In this document: positions 14,448 through 21,667 of the stretch, in pieces
Layout: each line of letters opens with the position of its first letter
Position numbering within the stretch: position 1 is the first letter of the stretch
Assembly (NCBI GenBank): GCA_947632315.1
Contig: CANROV010000015.1
Location: 1 to 21,667 of the forward strand
From: Candidatus Gastranaerophilales bacterium
GTDB taxonomy: Bacteria; Cyanobacteriota; Vampirovibrionia; Gastranaerophilales; Gastranaerophilaceae
Reading direction: 5' to 3'
DNA length: 21,667 bases
Program-made: the position numbers and the translations under genes
Notes under the pieces: model-generated
Databases searched by the model: none
The model's input: only the letters and a program-made list of their open reading frames with translations
Told to the model about the DNA's origin: nothing

Positions 14448-14769
14448 GGAATCTGATTATAAATTTTTAACTCAGGATGATATCGGAGTTTATATTAACA
14501 TAAAGCTTGTACCTAATTCGGCTTTTAATAAAATTGTAGATTTTAATGAAGAATTTTTGAGAATTAAAATTTCTTCTCCGCCGATTGAAAATAGAGCTAA
14601 CAAAGAATTAATATCATTTTGTTCAGATGTATTTTCAATTAATAAATCTAAAATTAAGCTGGTTTCGGGAGAAAAATCAAAGATAAAAAAAATTTTATTA
14701 TATGATACAAAAATTGAAGATGTTATACAAATTATTATGTTTATGTTAAACTCTGAGAATAAGAAATAA
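14446..14769 (+). CDS. DUF167 (YggU-family) protein
   Basis: A 107-aa protein of the small conserved DUF167/YggU family, of unknown biochemical role. The family pattern is intact: VPNSAFNKIVDF, then LRIKISSPPIENRANKELISF and a C-terminal INKSKIKLVSGEKSKIKKILL. I chose the ATG at 14446 because an upstream TTG (14431) lies inside the probable -10 region. No Shine-Dalgarno sequence precedes the ATG, and a TATAAT ends 6 nt before it, so the mRNA may be leaderless. secG follows after 16 nt, and the two are probably co-transcribed. Confidence 0.8.
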   Translation: MESDYKFLTQDDIGVYINIKLVPNSAFNKIVDFNEEFLRIKISSPPIENRANKELISFCSDVFSINKSKIKLVSGEKSKIKKILLYDTKIEDVIQIIMFMLNSENKK

Positions 14770-14785
14770 AAAGGAATATATTAAT

Positions 14786-15010
14786 ATGTTAACATTTATA
14801 TGGATTATACAAATAATAAGTGCGGTTTTATTAATATTACTCGTGCTTTTACATTCTCCTAAAGGTGACGGACTTGGTGCTATCGGCGGAAGTGCTAATT
14901 TATTTGCTTCTCAAAAAAGTGCGGAAAAAGGTTTAAATAGAGTTACTTATGTGCTTTCCGCTATATTTTTGGTATGTTCATTTATTACGGGGTATCATTT
15001 GTTCTCGTAG
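14786..15010 (+). CDS. secG: Preprotein translocase subunit SecG
   Basis: A 74-aa membrane protein with two transmembrane helices (about residues 4-22 and 51-71). The conserved cytoplasmic loop LLHSPKGDGLGAIGGSANLF corresponds to the family's LLQ-KG-GL-GG pattern. SecG associates with SecYE and assists SecA-driven export. The usual Gln in the first helix/loop junction is His here. AAGGAA lies upstream of the ATG. The gene is followed by a strong terminator shared with the convergent dut operon. Confidence 0.9.
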   Translation: MLTFIWIIQIISAVLLILLVLLHSPKGDGLGAIGGSANLFASQKSAEKGLNRVTYVLSAIFLVCSFITGYHLFS

Positions 15011-15027
15011 ATTTTTATTAAAAATAA

Positions 15028-15061
15028 AAAAAGAGTCCTTTGTATTTACAGGACTCTTTTT
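15028..15061. terminator. Bidirectional intrinsic terminator between secG and dut
   Basis: AAAAAGAGTCC (15028-15038) and GGACTCTTTTT (15051-15061) form a perfect 11-bp stem around a 12-nt loop, with A- and T-runs on either side. It serves secG on the plus strand and the six-gene dut operon on the minus strand. Confidence 0.88.
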
Positions 15062-15078
15062 GTTTATGACAAAATTTA

Positions 15079-15513
15079 TTATTTTCCCGTAGAACCAAAA
15101 CCGCCTTCGCCTCGTGCTGAAACTGCTAACTCTGTTGTAACTTCTATTTCAGCTTTTTCAACTCTGGCAATTACCATTTGTGCAATTCTGTCGTCAGGTT
15201 TTATTGTGTATTCTTCATTTGATAAATTAACAAGTCCTACACAAACTTCACCTCTATAGTCAGCATCAACTGTCCCTACCGCATTAATAAGCGTTATTCC
15301 ATGTTTTACCGATAACCCTGAACGAGCTCTTATTTGAGCTTCGTATTCAACAGGTATTTCAATTTTTATTCCTGTAGGAATTAAAGCTCGTTCTAAAGGT
15401 TTTAGTGTTATATCTTTATCAATGGCAGCATATAAATCCATTCCTGAAGAGCCTTCTGTTTTATATTCCGGCAGAAATTTGTTATGAGCCATTCTGGTAA
15501 TTTTCATTTTCAT
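15079..15513 (-). CDS. dut: dUTP diphosphatase (dUTPase)
   Basis: A 144-aa trimeric enzyme that hydrolyses dUTP to dUMP, keeping uracil out of DNA and supplying thymidylate synthesis. All five motifs are present: SSGMDLYAA (22-30), QIRARSG (60-66), NAVGTVDADYRGEV (77-90) with catalytic Asp83, DRIAQM (108-113) and ARGEGGFGSTG (133-143). The first Met at 15513 is favoured by GGAG 7 nt upstream. A second Met follows two codons later. It is the last gene of the operon and starts 1 nt after the stop of the membrane protein gene. Confidence 0.97.
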   Translation of the reverse strand: MKMKITRMAHNKFLPEYKTEGSSGMDLYAAIDKDITLKPLERALIPTGIKIEIPVEYEAQIRARSGLSVKHGITLINAVGTVDADYRGEVCVGLVNLSNEEYTIKPDDRIAQMVIARVEKAEIEVTTELAVSARGEGGFGSTGK

Positions 15514-15514
15514 T

Positions 15515-16510
15515 TTATTCTCCTTGTTGTTTCTTTATAAGTGTATATAACGACTGCCTGTTTGATATAGTAAGATTTTTTGATAAATTATATTCGCCTC
15601 TTAATTGTACATAATACATTGGATTTGCTTTTTTATCATAATTAATTTTAAATCTTTGTGTTACTACAGGTTCATTTATAAAATTCAAAGATAATACAGT
15701 GTCCATACAATCAAGCTCTTTTTCTAATTCTTTACTGTTTGAAATTGAACTTAATACATAACTGAACGATATTTCAATTCCGTATTTTTTGAATTCCATT
15801 ATAATTGAATCAAGGGTAGGATTAATGTAGTAAATTATATTGTCAGTTTGATTGAATTCTTTATATACCAAAAAGAGATTTTTCCTGTAATAACCTTTTT
15901 GAATAGGCTGAGAAGAGTTGAAATTTTCAATAAGTCTTTTATTTACACGCTGATTCCATACTTCAACTTGCTGGAATGTTAATTCCAAATCAGTACTTTG
16001 TCTTTTTATACGATGAATATGATTAGTAATAATAAATACTAATTTAGGCGGTTCTGTTTCCAATGGTTCAACCGTCGGCATAACACTGTTACTTTCGGGA
16101 ACAGAATCATTACCCAGTACGGGATTAGATATTTTATGGGCTTTTAATTGTCGTTTCCTTCTTTCTCTCTGGTTCTCCAGCTGCTCTTCTAACTCAACTA
16201 TTTTGTTTGTAATAGCTTCTGAAACTGAATTTAATGAAAAGGCTAATACTAAAGTTATTATACCTATAATTACCAATGAAAAATCGGTAGAAACACCCTG
16301 TACTTTATAAAAAGTTGAAACAAATTTATAAGGCAGTATAAACAAAGCATTAAATTTATATAACCAATCTACCTCAAGACAGTTTAATATCCAGAATAAA
16401 AAACACAGAAAAGTATATATTAATAAAATAACACGACAAATCTTCACAAGCATTAATGCTTGTCTTAATGTATCTATTCTTGATGATAATCTTGATTTTT
16501 TTTGTGCCAT
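15515..16510 (-). CDS. Membrane protein with a coiled coil and a cytoplasmic alpha/beta domain, unknown function
   Basis: A 331-aa protein I cannot assign to a family. Residues of about 22-44 and 78-98 are transmembrane helices, with a hydrophobic patch between them. A charged coiled coil follows (about 98-122), then a Pro/Glu linker, then a soluble domain (about 155-331). The soluble part reads strand (LVFIITNHI), helix (VEVWNQRVNKRLIENF), strand pair (GYYRKNLFLVYKEF), helix (TLDSIIMEFKKYG), strand (IEISFSYVLSSI). This order recalls class III nucleotidyl cyclase domains, but the metal-binding aspartates are absent. That resemblance is my inference and is weak. The gene lies 5 nt after panC and 1 nt before dut, without a clear ribosome-binding site. 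Confidence 0.55.
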   Translation of the reverse strand: MAQKKSRLSSRIDTLRQALMLVKICRVILLIYTFLCFLFWILNCLEVDWLYKFNALFILPYKFVSTFYKVQGVSTDFSLVIIGIITLVLAFSLNSVSEAITNKIVELEEQLENQRERRKRQLKAHKISNPVLGNDSVPESNSVMPTVEPLETEPPKLVFIITNHIHRIKRQSTDLELTFQQVEVWNQRVNKRLIENFNSSQPIQKGYYRKNLFLVYKEFNQTDNIIYYINPTLDSIIMEFKKYGIEISFSYVLSSISNSKELEKELDCMDTVLSLNFINEPVVTQRFKINYDKKANPMYYVQLRGEYNLSKNLTISNRQSLYTLIKKQQGE

Positions 16511-16515
16511 TTACT

Positions 16516-17370
16516 TTATAATATTATATTGTCAATTAACCTAGTTTTACCTGATTTCGCAGCTATTGCAATTAATGTATTCTTTTTTAATTCATTAACT
16601 TTTTCAAAAGTCTCAAAATTTCTAAATTCCAGATATTCTAAATCAATATCTTTGTTTAGTATTGATATAGCGGTATCAAACATAATATTTGTATCTTTAA
16701 TACCTGTTTCATATAATTCTTTTATTTTGAATAATGCTTTAGATATAGTGATAGCATTTTTTCTTTCTGTTTCGGAAAGATACGTGTTACGTGAACTTAG
16801 TGCCAATCCGTCTGTTTCTCTTACAATGGGGCAGGAGATAATATTTATATCAAGGTTTAAATCTTTTACAACTTGTTTCAAAATGAATAATTGCTGGGCA
16901 TCTTTTTGTCCGAAGAAGGCATAATCAGCTTTTGTAATGTTAAAAAGCTTCATAACAACCGTTGCCACGCCGTCAAAGTGTCCCGGCCTTGATTTACCGC
17001 ACATACAATCAACATAATTATATGCGGGATATATAAATGTAAATTCATTATTAGATAATTTTTTATTCTCTCCGTACATTTCTTCGGGAGCGGGGGCAAA
17101 TATAATATCTACGCCCAGTTCACGACAGAGTTCACTGTCTTTTTCTATAGTCCTTGGATATTTGTCATAATCTTCATTGGGGCCGAATTGAATAGGATTA
17201 ACAAATATACTTACTATAACTTTGTCGCATGTTTCTTTCGCCTTTTTTATTAAAGAAGCATGTCCTTTATGAAGTGCGCCCATTGTAGGAACGAGTCCTA
17301 TTGTATATTTTTCTTCCTTCCAATCTTTTATATTTTTTCTTACATCGTCAATTTTATTTAGTAAAAGCAT
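16516..17370 (-). CDS. panC: Pantothenate synthetase (pantoate-beta-alanine ligase)
   Basis: A 284-aa enzyme joining pantoate and beta-alanine with ATP via a pantoyl-adenylate. Seen are VPTMGALHKGHASLI with the HxGH-type nucleotide site (His34, His37), NPIQFGPNEDYDKYPRT, FFGQKDAQQLFILKQVV, and the KMSKS-equivalent DGLALSSRNTYLS. The length is normal. The first 17 nt overlap the end of panB, so translation is probably coupled. The ribosome-binding site is weak (GGA close to the ATG). Its product is the substrate of CoaX, encoded at 489-1253. Confidence 0.97.
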   Translation of the reverse strand: MLLLNKIDDVRKNIKDWKEEKYTIGLVPTMGALHKGHASLIKKAKETCDKVIVSIFVNPIQFGPNEDYDKYPRTIEKDSELCRELGVDIIFAPAPEEMYGENKKLSNNEFTFIYPAYNYVDCMCGKSRPGHFDGVATVVMKLFNITKADYAFFGQKDAQQLFILKQVVKDLNLDINIISCPIVRETDGLALSSRNTYLSETERKNAITISKALFKIKELYETGIKDTNIMFDTAISILNKDIDLEYLEFRNFETFEKVNELKKNTLIAIAAKSGKTRLIDNIIL

Positions 17371-18211
17371 ATTCCAATTTTTCTTTCTCTTCTTTTGTAA
17401 GATTAAACATATTTTCCTCGAAGGGGAAAATATTATTTTTTACGTCATTTTTATATTTTGATATTGCCTGTTTCATTATATCTTTTATATTAGCATATTG
17501 TTTAACAAATTTTGGAACATTCCCCGGAAATTTTCCGAGTAAATCATCAATAACCAATACTTGTCCTGAGCAGTAATTTCCTGCGCCGATTCCTATTGTT
17601 GGAATATTAAGGTTTTCGGTAATATATTTTGCGGATTCAACGGGAACCATTTCCAGTACTATTGCAAACGCACCATTTTCTTCCAATTTTTTAGCCGATT
17701 CCAATAGTTTTATTGTATTTTCATAAGATTTACCCTGAATGTAATATCCGCCGATAGTATTTATATATTGAGGGGTAAAACCTAAATGTCCCATAACGTT
17801 TATTCCCGAATTAACAAGGTGATTTACTTCATCCAGTATAAAATCGGAAGCACCTTCCAGTTTAACCGCATTAGCACCTGTTTGAATTAATTTCCCCGCA
17901 TTAATTGTTGTTTGTTCTTTTGAAACGTGATACGAAAGAAAAGGTAAATCAGCTATAACCATTGTTCTTTTAACTCCGTTGGATACAGCTTTTGTAAATG
18001 TCATCATATCATCTATTGTAACTTTTATTGTTGAATCATAACCCAGTATTGTCATTCCTAAAGAGTCGCCGACTAAAATTGAGTCAATACCGGCTTCATC
18101 TATATATTTTGCCGTTGAAAAATCGTATGCGGTAAGCATTGTAATTTTTTCATTATTATTTTTCATTGTTTGAAAAGTTTTAGCAGTAACCGGTTTAATA
18201 GAATCATTCAT
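17354..18211 (-). CDS. panB: Ketopantoate hydroxymethyltransferase
   Basis: A 285-aa (beta/alpha)8 enzyme that converts alpha-ketoisovalerate to ketopantoate using methylene-tetrahydrofolate. Metal ligands expected from the E. coli enzyme are seen as Asp49 (VGDSLGM), Asp88 (IADLPF) and Glu119 (VKLEGA). The catalytic Glu187 (LEMVP) is present, as are GHLGFTPQ, GGYYIQGK and IGIGAGNYCSGQVLV. It overlaps the yvcK stop by 8 nt and panC by 17 nt. The ketopantoate reductase panE is not in the window, so pantoate must be made by an enzyme encoded elsewhere. Confidence 0.97.
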   Translation of the reverse strand: MNDSIKPVTAKTFQTMKNNNEKITMLTAYDFSTAKYIDEAGIDSILVGDSLGMTILGYDSTIKVTIDDMMTFTKAVSNGVKRTMVIADLPFLSYHVSKEQTTINAGKLIQTGANAVKLEGASDFILDEVNHLVNSGINVMGHLGFTPQYINTIGGYYIQGKSYENTIKLLESAKKLEENGAFAIVLEMVPVESAKYITENLNIPTIGIGAGNYCSGQVLVIDDLLGKFPGNVPKFVKQYANIKDIMKQAISKYKNDVKNNIFPFEENMFNLTKEEKEKLEYAFTK

Positions 18212-19535
18212 GATTTTTTATTTCTCCTTTTCTGTACCAGTAGTAAATAATTCTGGCAAGTCTGCTGGGTGAGTGTCTGACAAAAGAAGAATGCCCGTCT
18301 TCAAAACGTTTATCTTCAATTAAATTTTTTTGTATAACTTGAATTCCCATTTTGTTAACTTCTTCCGTATCCACAACAACAGGAACCGAGCCTGCATCCT
18401 TATACGGGGCAATTAATTCATTAGGAAGAGTTGTGTTTACAAGAACCGCATCAATAATTTTTTCATATTTTGCATGATTTATGAGTGTTTTAATATGGTC
18501 TGACACTGAAAAACCGTCAGTTTCTCCCGGTTGTGTCATTATATTGCATACATATATTTTTTTCGCTTTTGAATTATTTACTGCTTTTGCTATATCTTTT
18601 ATTAACAAATTGGGGATAACGCTTGTATATAAACTACCCGGGCCAAGTATTATAATATCCGCATCATTTATTGCCCAAATGGCGTCTTCTAACGGTTTAC
18701 AATTATCAGGCTCCGTAAATAATCTTTTAATTTTTTTACCGGACTCAGGTATATTGGATTCACCTTTTATTATTGACCCGTCTTCCATTTCGGCAACAAG
18801 CCTCATATCATCTAATGTTGAAGGCAGAACTCTTCCTCTTATTGATAAAACTTTTGATGATTCTTTTACCGCTCTTACCATATCTCCCGTTATTTCACAC
18901 ATAGCGGTTAAAAATAAATTTCCAAAACTATGTCCTGATAAACCTGCACAGTCTTTGAAACGAAATTGAAATAATTTGGTAACTAAATCTTCATCATCTG
19001 CCAATGCAGCAATACAGCTTCGTATATCACCGGGCGGAAGAACACCCAATTCTTCTCTTAATTTTCCCGAACTTCCTCCGTCATCGCCTACGGTAACAAC
19101 TGCCGTTATATTATTGGTAATCTTTTTTATGCCTTTCAGCATTGTTGAAAGCCCTGTTCCGCCTCCAATAGCTACTATTTTCGGCCCTCTGTTTAATTTC
19201 CGTCTTCTGTATAAATCTTCAAGAAGCGCATGTCTGTTCCTTTCATTATTCACATCTAAGATTGAATAATTGGCTTTTAGCCAGCCTATAAAGAAAAATA
19301 ATGCACCAAGAGCGATTAATAACCACCCCGTTAAGTTTGGAGGTAATGTTTGAGATATTCTCATTACCATATTAAATAATGTTATTAACGGCTTTAAGTT
19401 AGTAATTATACATAAACCAACTGCTGCCATAACTGCGCCGATAATAATTAATATGAACCAGCGTTTAACTTCCAAACCCGGTAACAGCCAGCCTGCGTCT
19501 TTTGGTATTTTTAAAAAGAGCTTATTAATCTTCAC
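18204..19535 (-). CDS. yvcK: YvcK/GlmR-family (CofD-like) protein with N-terminal membrane anchor
   Basis: A 443-aa protein with two N-terminal transmembrane helices (about residues 25-46 and 68-86), a basic linker (YRRRKLNRGPK) and a CofD-like Rossmann domain. Conserved motifs are AIGGGTGLSTMLKG (122-135), VGDDGGSSGKLREELGVLPPGD, GHSFGNLF and ILGPGSLYTSVIPNLL. In Bacillus the family binds UDP-GlcNAc, regulates the glucosamine branch and is needed for normal envelope synthesis under gluconeogenic growth. The membrane-anchored form would place that activity at the inner membrane. The start is GTG at 19535, supported by GGAG 6 nt upstream. It is located between the pxpA-like gene and panB. Confidence 0.92.
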   Translation of the reverse strand: MKINKLFLKIPKDAGWLLPGLEVKRWFILIIIGAVMAAVGLCIITNLKPLITLFNMVMRISQTLPPNLTGWLLIALGALFFFIGWLKANYSILDVNNERNRHALLEDLYRRRKLNRGPKIVAIGGGTGLSTMLKGIKKITNNITAVVTVGDDGGSSGKLREELGVLPPGDIRSCIAALADDEDLVTKLFQFRFKDCAGLSGHSFGNLFLTAMCEITGDMVRAVKESSKVLSIRGRVLPSTLDDMRLVAEMEDGSIIKGESNIPESGKKIKRLFTEPDNCKPLEDAIWAINDADIIILGPGSLYTSVIPNLLIKDIAKAVNNSKAKKIYVCNIMTQPGETDGFSVSDHIKTLINHAKYEKIIDAVLVNTTLPNELIAPYKDAGSVPVVVDTEEVNKMGIQVIQKNLIEDKRFEDGHSSFVRHSPSRLARIIYYWYRKGEIKNHE

Positions 19536-19545
19536 TTTTAACTCC

Positions 19546-20316
19546 TTATACCCACCCTGACAGCTCGGCTTTATTGTAATTAAATGGTGTTGGTGTTACC
19601 AGTGTATTAGCTTCTTTTAACAATTTTGTTATGTTGGGATTTTTTGTATCAAAATGAATAGTATCGCACTTTACAGGCATGAATAATCCGTTTCCTATTT
19701 TAATTTGCGATGAAAATAATACTGTTCTTATTCTGTTTAAAGCGTCATCATCATTAACAAATTTTTTATTTTCCCAATCGGGAGTAAAATCGGAATTATA
19801 AAATTTATCAATAAACAACTCTCTGCTGACTACTATATTTGTTTCTTCTTCGACTTTATCCAATATTTCATTGTCTAATCCGGTATATACAAGCCATTTA
19901 TCGAATTTTTTAATTGCATTGGCTATTGTAACGGAAAAATTAAGATTTTCGGACGCTAATTTATACATAGCGCCATGCGGTCTTACGTGATCTATTGTCA
20001 TGCCGTATGATTTTGCAAATGAAGCTAATGCTCCTATTTGATATAAAACAATAGCTTCCGTTTCTTCTTCAGATAATTCCATTGGTCTGTATCCCAGACC
20101 TTGTATATCATTAAATCCGATATGCGCACCTATTGTTATATTTTTTTCTTTACATTTTAATAAAAAATCTCTTATTAACAGCGGATCTCCGGCATGAAAT
20201 CCGCAGGAAATATTCACGGAGCTTACATAATCTAAAAGTTCTTCTTCTTTTTCATTCTTAAAAAATCCGAAGCCTTGTGCTAAATCTATATTAAAATCAA
20301 TATGTTTTGACTGCAT
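19546..20316 (-). CDS. Divergent LamB/YcsF (PxpA-like) family protein
   Basis: A 256-aa protein of the LamB/YcsF family, whose known member PxpA is a subunit of the ATP-dependent 5-oxoprolinase. The fold pattern is clear: CGFHAGDP (38-45), IGAHIGFND, YQIGALASFAKSYG, VRPHGAMYK (111-119) and a final TPFNY-like tail. Several usually conserved residues differ: NIDLAQ where the family has NCDLGE, GLGYRPM for GFGRR-M, and FIDKFY for FADRxY. PxpB and PxpC are not adjacent, so the substrate may not be 5-oxoproline. A GGGGATTA ribosome-binding site lies before the ATG. It is the first gene of the six-gene operon. Confidence 0.78.
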   Translation of the reverse strand: MQSKHIDFNIDLAQGFGFFKNEKEEELLDYVSSVNISCGFHAGDPLLIRDFLLKCKEKNITIGAHIGFNDIQGLGYRPMELSEEETEAIVLYQIGALASFAKSYGMTIDHVRPHGAMYKLASENLNFSVTIANAIKKFDKWLVYTGLDNEILDKVEEETNIVVSRELFIDKFYNSDFTPDWENKKFVNDDDALNRIRTVLFSSQIKIGNGLFMPVKCDTIHFDTKNPNITKLLKEANTLVTPTPFNYNKAELSGWV

Positions 20317-20365
20317 TTAATCCCCTTTTTTTAACTGTTTTATTTGGTTAAAACTTACCACCTAT

Positions 20366-20371
20366 ATTATA
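20366..20371 (-). promoter_or_regulatory. -10 element of the pxpA-like/yvcK/pan/dut operon
   Basis: On the minus strand a perfect TATAAT lies about 50 nt upstream of the pxpA-like start, with no good -35 at the expected distance. The rest of the 20317-20535 intergenic region holds an isolated TTGACT (20424-20429, plus strand) and no clear flagellar sigma-28 or sigma-54 site. Confidence 0.35.
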
Positions 20372-20535
20372 TATCAATATTGAATTTAGTCCAGATTGTA
20401 ACTTTATTTTATGAATAAAATTATTGACTTTCGCACAAAAATAATTAAAACTTAGTTGAAATCATATAAATAGAGGTATTGTGAAAGAGAAAAAAATATC
20501 ATAATTTCAAATGAGAAAGTGTAAATAAATAAGAT

Positions 20536-20994
20536 ATGCCTTTTAGATACAGACTTCAAAAAGTATTGGATTTCAGAGTCAGAAAGAAAGAAGAACAGCT
20601 TCAGCAGGTTATAAAAGCGAAGAATGAGGTAGACAGAATACAAACTTTAATAGATAACAACAATCTTGAAATTGCAGGAGTAATAAAAACAATGAGAACA
20701 GCTTCCGATTTCAGAATGATGGACTCATACGATAAGTATTTAAAACATCTGTATGAAAAAGGAACTGAACTTGAAACGCAAAAACAGGAAGCTGAAAAAA
20801 TTTTAGAGATAGAAAAAGAAAAGCTTGTAGAATGCGAAAAAGAAGTAAAAGTTATGGAAAAGCATAAGGAAAAGGCAAGAGAGGTATATAAAGAAGAGGA
20901 AAGAGCGCTTGAAAATAAACAGTTATCGGAGGTAGCGGTTCAAAAGTACTTTCAAAAGACCAGAGCGCAAAAAGAAGAAGACGGCGAAGATTAA
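20536..20994 (+). CDS. fliJ: Flagellar export chaperone FliJ
   Basis: A 152-aa, almost entirely coiled-coil protein. The opening FRYRLQKVLDFRVRKKEEQ matches the FliJ N-terminus (F-LQ-VLD-R), and the C-terminal EKHKEKAREVYKEEERALENKQLSEVAVQKYFQ matches the family's conserved Lys/Glu-rich end. FliJ is the stalk-like subunit that inserts into the FliI ATPase ring and couples it to the FlhA export gate. The upstream gene, often fliI, is not adjacent here, because the gene begins a unit after a 219-nt gap. No strong Shine-Dalgarno sequence is visible. The fliK-like gene starts 13 nt downstream. Confidence 0.85.
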   Translation: MPFRYRLQKVLDFRVRKKEEQLQQVIKAKNEVDRIQTLIDNNNLEIAGVIKTMRTASDFRMMDSYDKYLKHLYEKGTELETQKQEAEKILEIEKEKLVECEKEVKVMEKHKEKAREVYKEEERALENKQLSEVAVQKYFQKTRAQKEEDGED

Positions 20995-21007
20995 ACAGAG
21001 GTTATAT

Positions 21008-21637
21008 ATGAAGATAAATTCTCAAATAAAAAATGATGTGGAAAATAATAAAGATGTTAATGGTATTGTTTGTCCTGAGGAGGATGAAGCAGTGCTTTCA
21101 AATAACATGAATATGCCGTTTTTCGGGGTTTTGCAAAACCAAATTAATTCTTCTGATGAACTTTCTGATTTAAATATGAATCAAAATTCTGCTGATTATA
21201 ATTTTGACTGTTTAAACATGAATATTGAAGATGCAAAGTTTTTTATTAATCTGGCAGAAGAAGGAGAGTTTTCTGTAAATATAAACAATAACGGTGAATT
21301 TAGTCAAATTATTCAAACAAAAATTTCTCCGTTGGAAATATCCAAAAAGAGTATTGAAGTTACAAACAAGCTAGCAGAATTAATAGAGAAAGCTAATACT
21401 ACTCAAAAACCCGTAAGAATTACTTTTGACAATGATGTTTCGGTAATTTTAAAAATAGACAAGCACGGCAAACTAACAGCCGAGTTTATTCCGGGAAGTA
21501 TAGAAGTTGAAAATTATTTAAGAAATAACATATCGGCATTAAGGCAGAAATTTGACGAACAAAATTTACCTTATAATGACTTATTATACAGACAGAACAG
21601 CAAACAAAACAAAAGAAAAAATAAAGGAGAAGGATAA
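21008..21637 (+). CDS. FliK-like flagellar hook-length control protein
   Basis: A 209-aa protein with a poorly conserved Asn/Glu-rich N-terminal half and a C-terminal domain (about residues 120-195). In the latter, KPVRITFDNDVSVILKIDKHGKLTAEF followed by EVENYLRNNISALRQKFDEQNLPY matches the FliK C-terminal pattern (a beta pair, then the L-LRxxL-xxGL helix). FliK measures the hook and switches export specificity. The protein is short for FliK, whose N-terminal ruler is normally longer, so it could be a short FliK or a related Flg_hook-domain protein. The position directly after fliJ supports the flagellar assignment. The stop overlaps the next start (TAATG). Confidence 0.65.
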   Translation: MKINSQIKNDVENNKDVNGIVCPEEDEAVLSNNMNMPFFGVLQNQINSSDELSDLNMNQNSADYNFDCLNMNIEDAKFFINLAEEGEFSVNINNNGEFSQIIQTKISPLEISKKSIEVTNKLAELIEKANTTQKPVRITFDNDVSVILKIDKHGKLTAEFIPGSIEVENYLRNNISALRQKFDEQNLPYNDLLYRQNSKQNKRKNKGEG

Positions 21638-21667
21638 TGCGTGATGCATTTATAAACGCCATAAATA
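21637..21667 (+). CDS. Start of the next gene in the flagellar cluster, truncated
   Basis: The ATG overlaps the fliK-like stop (TAATG) and is preceded by AAGGAGAAGG, a strong ribosome-binding site. Only MRDAFINAIN can be read before the window ends. By position it may be a flagellar gene (flgD often follows fliK), but the sequence is too short to tell. Confidence 0.5.
   Translation, partial: MRDAFINAIN

Noticed and set aside
20424..20452. TTGACT at 20424 as the -35 of a fliJ promoter
   Set aside because: No -10 hexamer stands at a suitable spacing (AAAACT at 17 nt), and the match is likely by chance in AT-rich DNA.

Overview
This window looks like chromosomal DNA from a low-GC, Gram-negative, flagellated bacterium. 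The base composition is strongly AT-rich and the standard genetic code is used. Kdo-phosphate phosphatase, LapA-like and signal peptidase II genes point to an envelope with an outer membrane, and the right edge enters a flagellar cluster (fliJ, a fliK-like gene). The mix of type III pantothenate kinase, a YvcK/GlmR protein with an N-terminal membrane anchor, a bifunctional Rel and many Asn/Lys-rich hypothetical proteins fits the non-photosynthetic sister lineage of Cyanobacteria (Melainabacteria/Vampirovibrionia, Gastranaerophilales-like). That placement is an inference from gene content; no rRNA or other decisive marker is present.

Layout, left to right. (1) Positions 2-1253: the 3' end of kdsC faces coaX. 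(2) Positions 1323-4418, plus strand: a PQ-loop membrane protein, an exported NTF2-like protein, lspA, an RluA-family pseudouridine synthase and a LapA-domain protein, tightly packed and partly overlapping. (3) Positions 4456-5566: a promoter, a GC-richer structured leader, then rpsL-rpsG ending at a strong terminator, without fusA or tuf. (4) Positions 5577-8363, minus strand: a Tyr/Pro-rich exported protein and yajQ, preceded by a large candidate lipoprotein with its own terminator. (5) Positions 8458-10360: an SOS cassette in which lexA sits under a near-consensus promoter with a palindromic operator inside it, followed by a GC-rich hairpin and a UmuC-type Y-family polymerase. (6) Positions 10415-12126: two overlapping paralogous genes for exported helical proteins of unknown function, convergent with rel. 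(7) Positions 12134-14350: rel, divergent from a DUF167-secG pair. (8) Positions 15079-20316, minus strand: a compact six-gene operon in the order pxpA-like, yvcK, panB, panC, unknown membrane protein, dut. (9) Positions 20536-21667: fliJ, a fliK-like gene and the first codons of the next gene.

Three themes stand out. CoA synthesis is represented by panB and panC in one operon and coaX elsewhere in the window. Stress and signalling genes include lexA/umuC, rel, yajQ and yvcK. Several genes belong to no family I recognise: the 550-aa lipoprotein, the tandem exported pair, the 331-aa membrane protein and the Pro/Tyr-rich protein. Two genes, lexA and the DUF167 gene, have a -10 element so close to the ATG that their mRNAs are probably leaderless. 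I saw no tRNA, rRNA, CRISPR array, insertion sequence or clear prophage.
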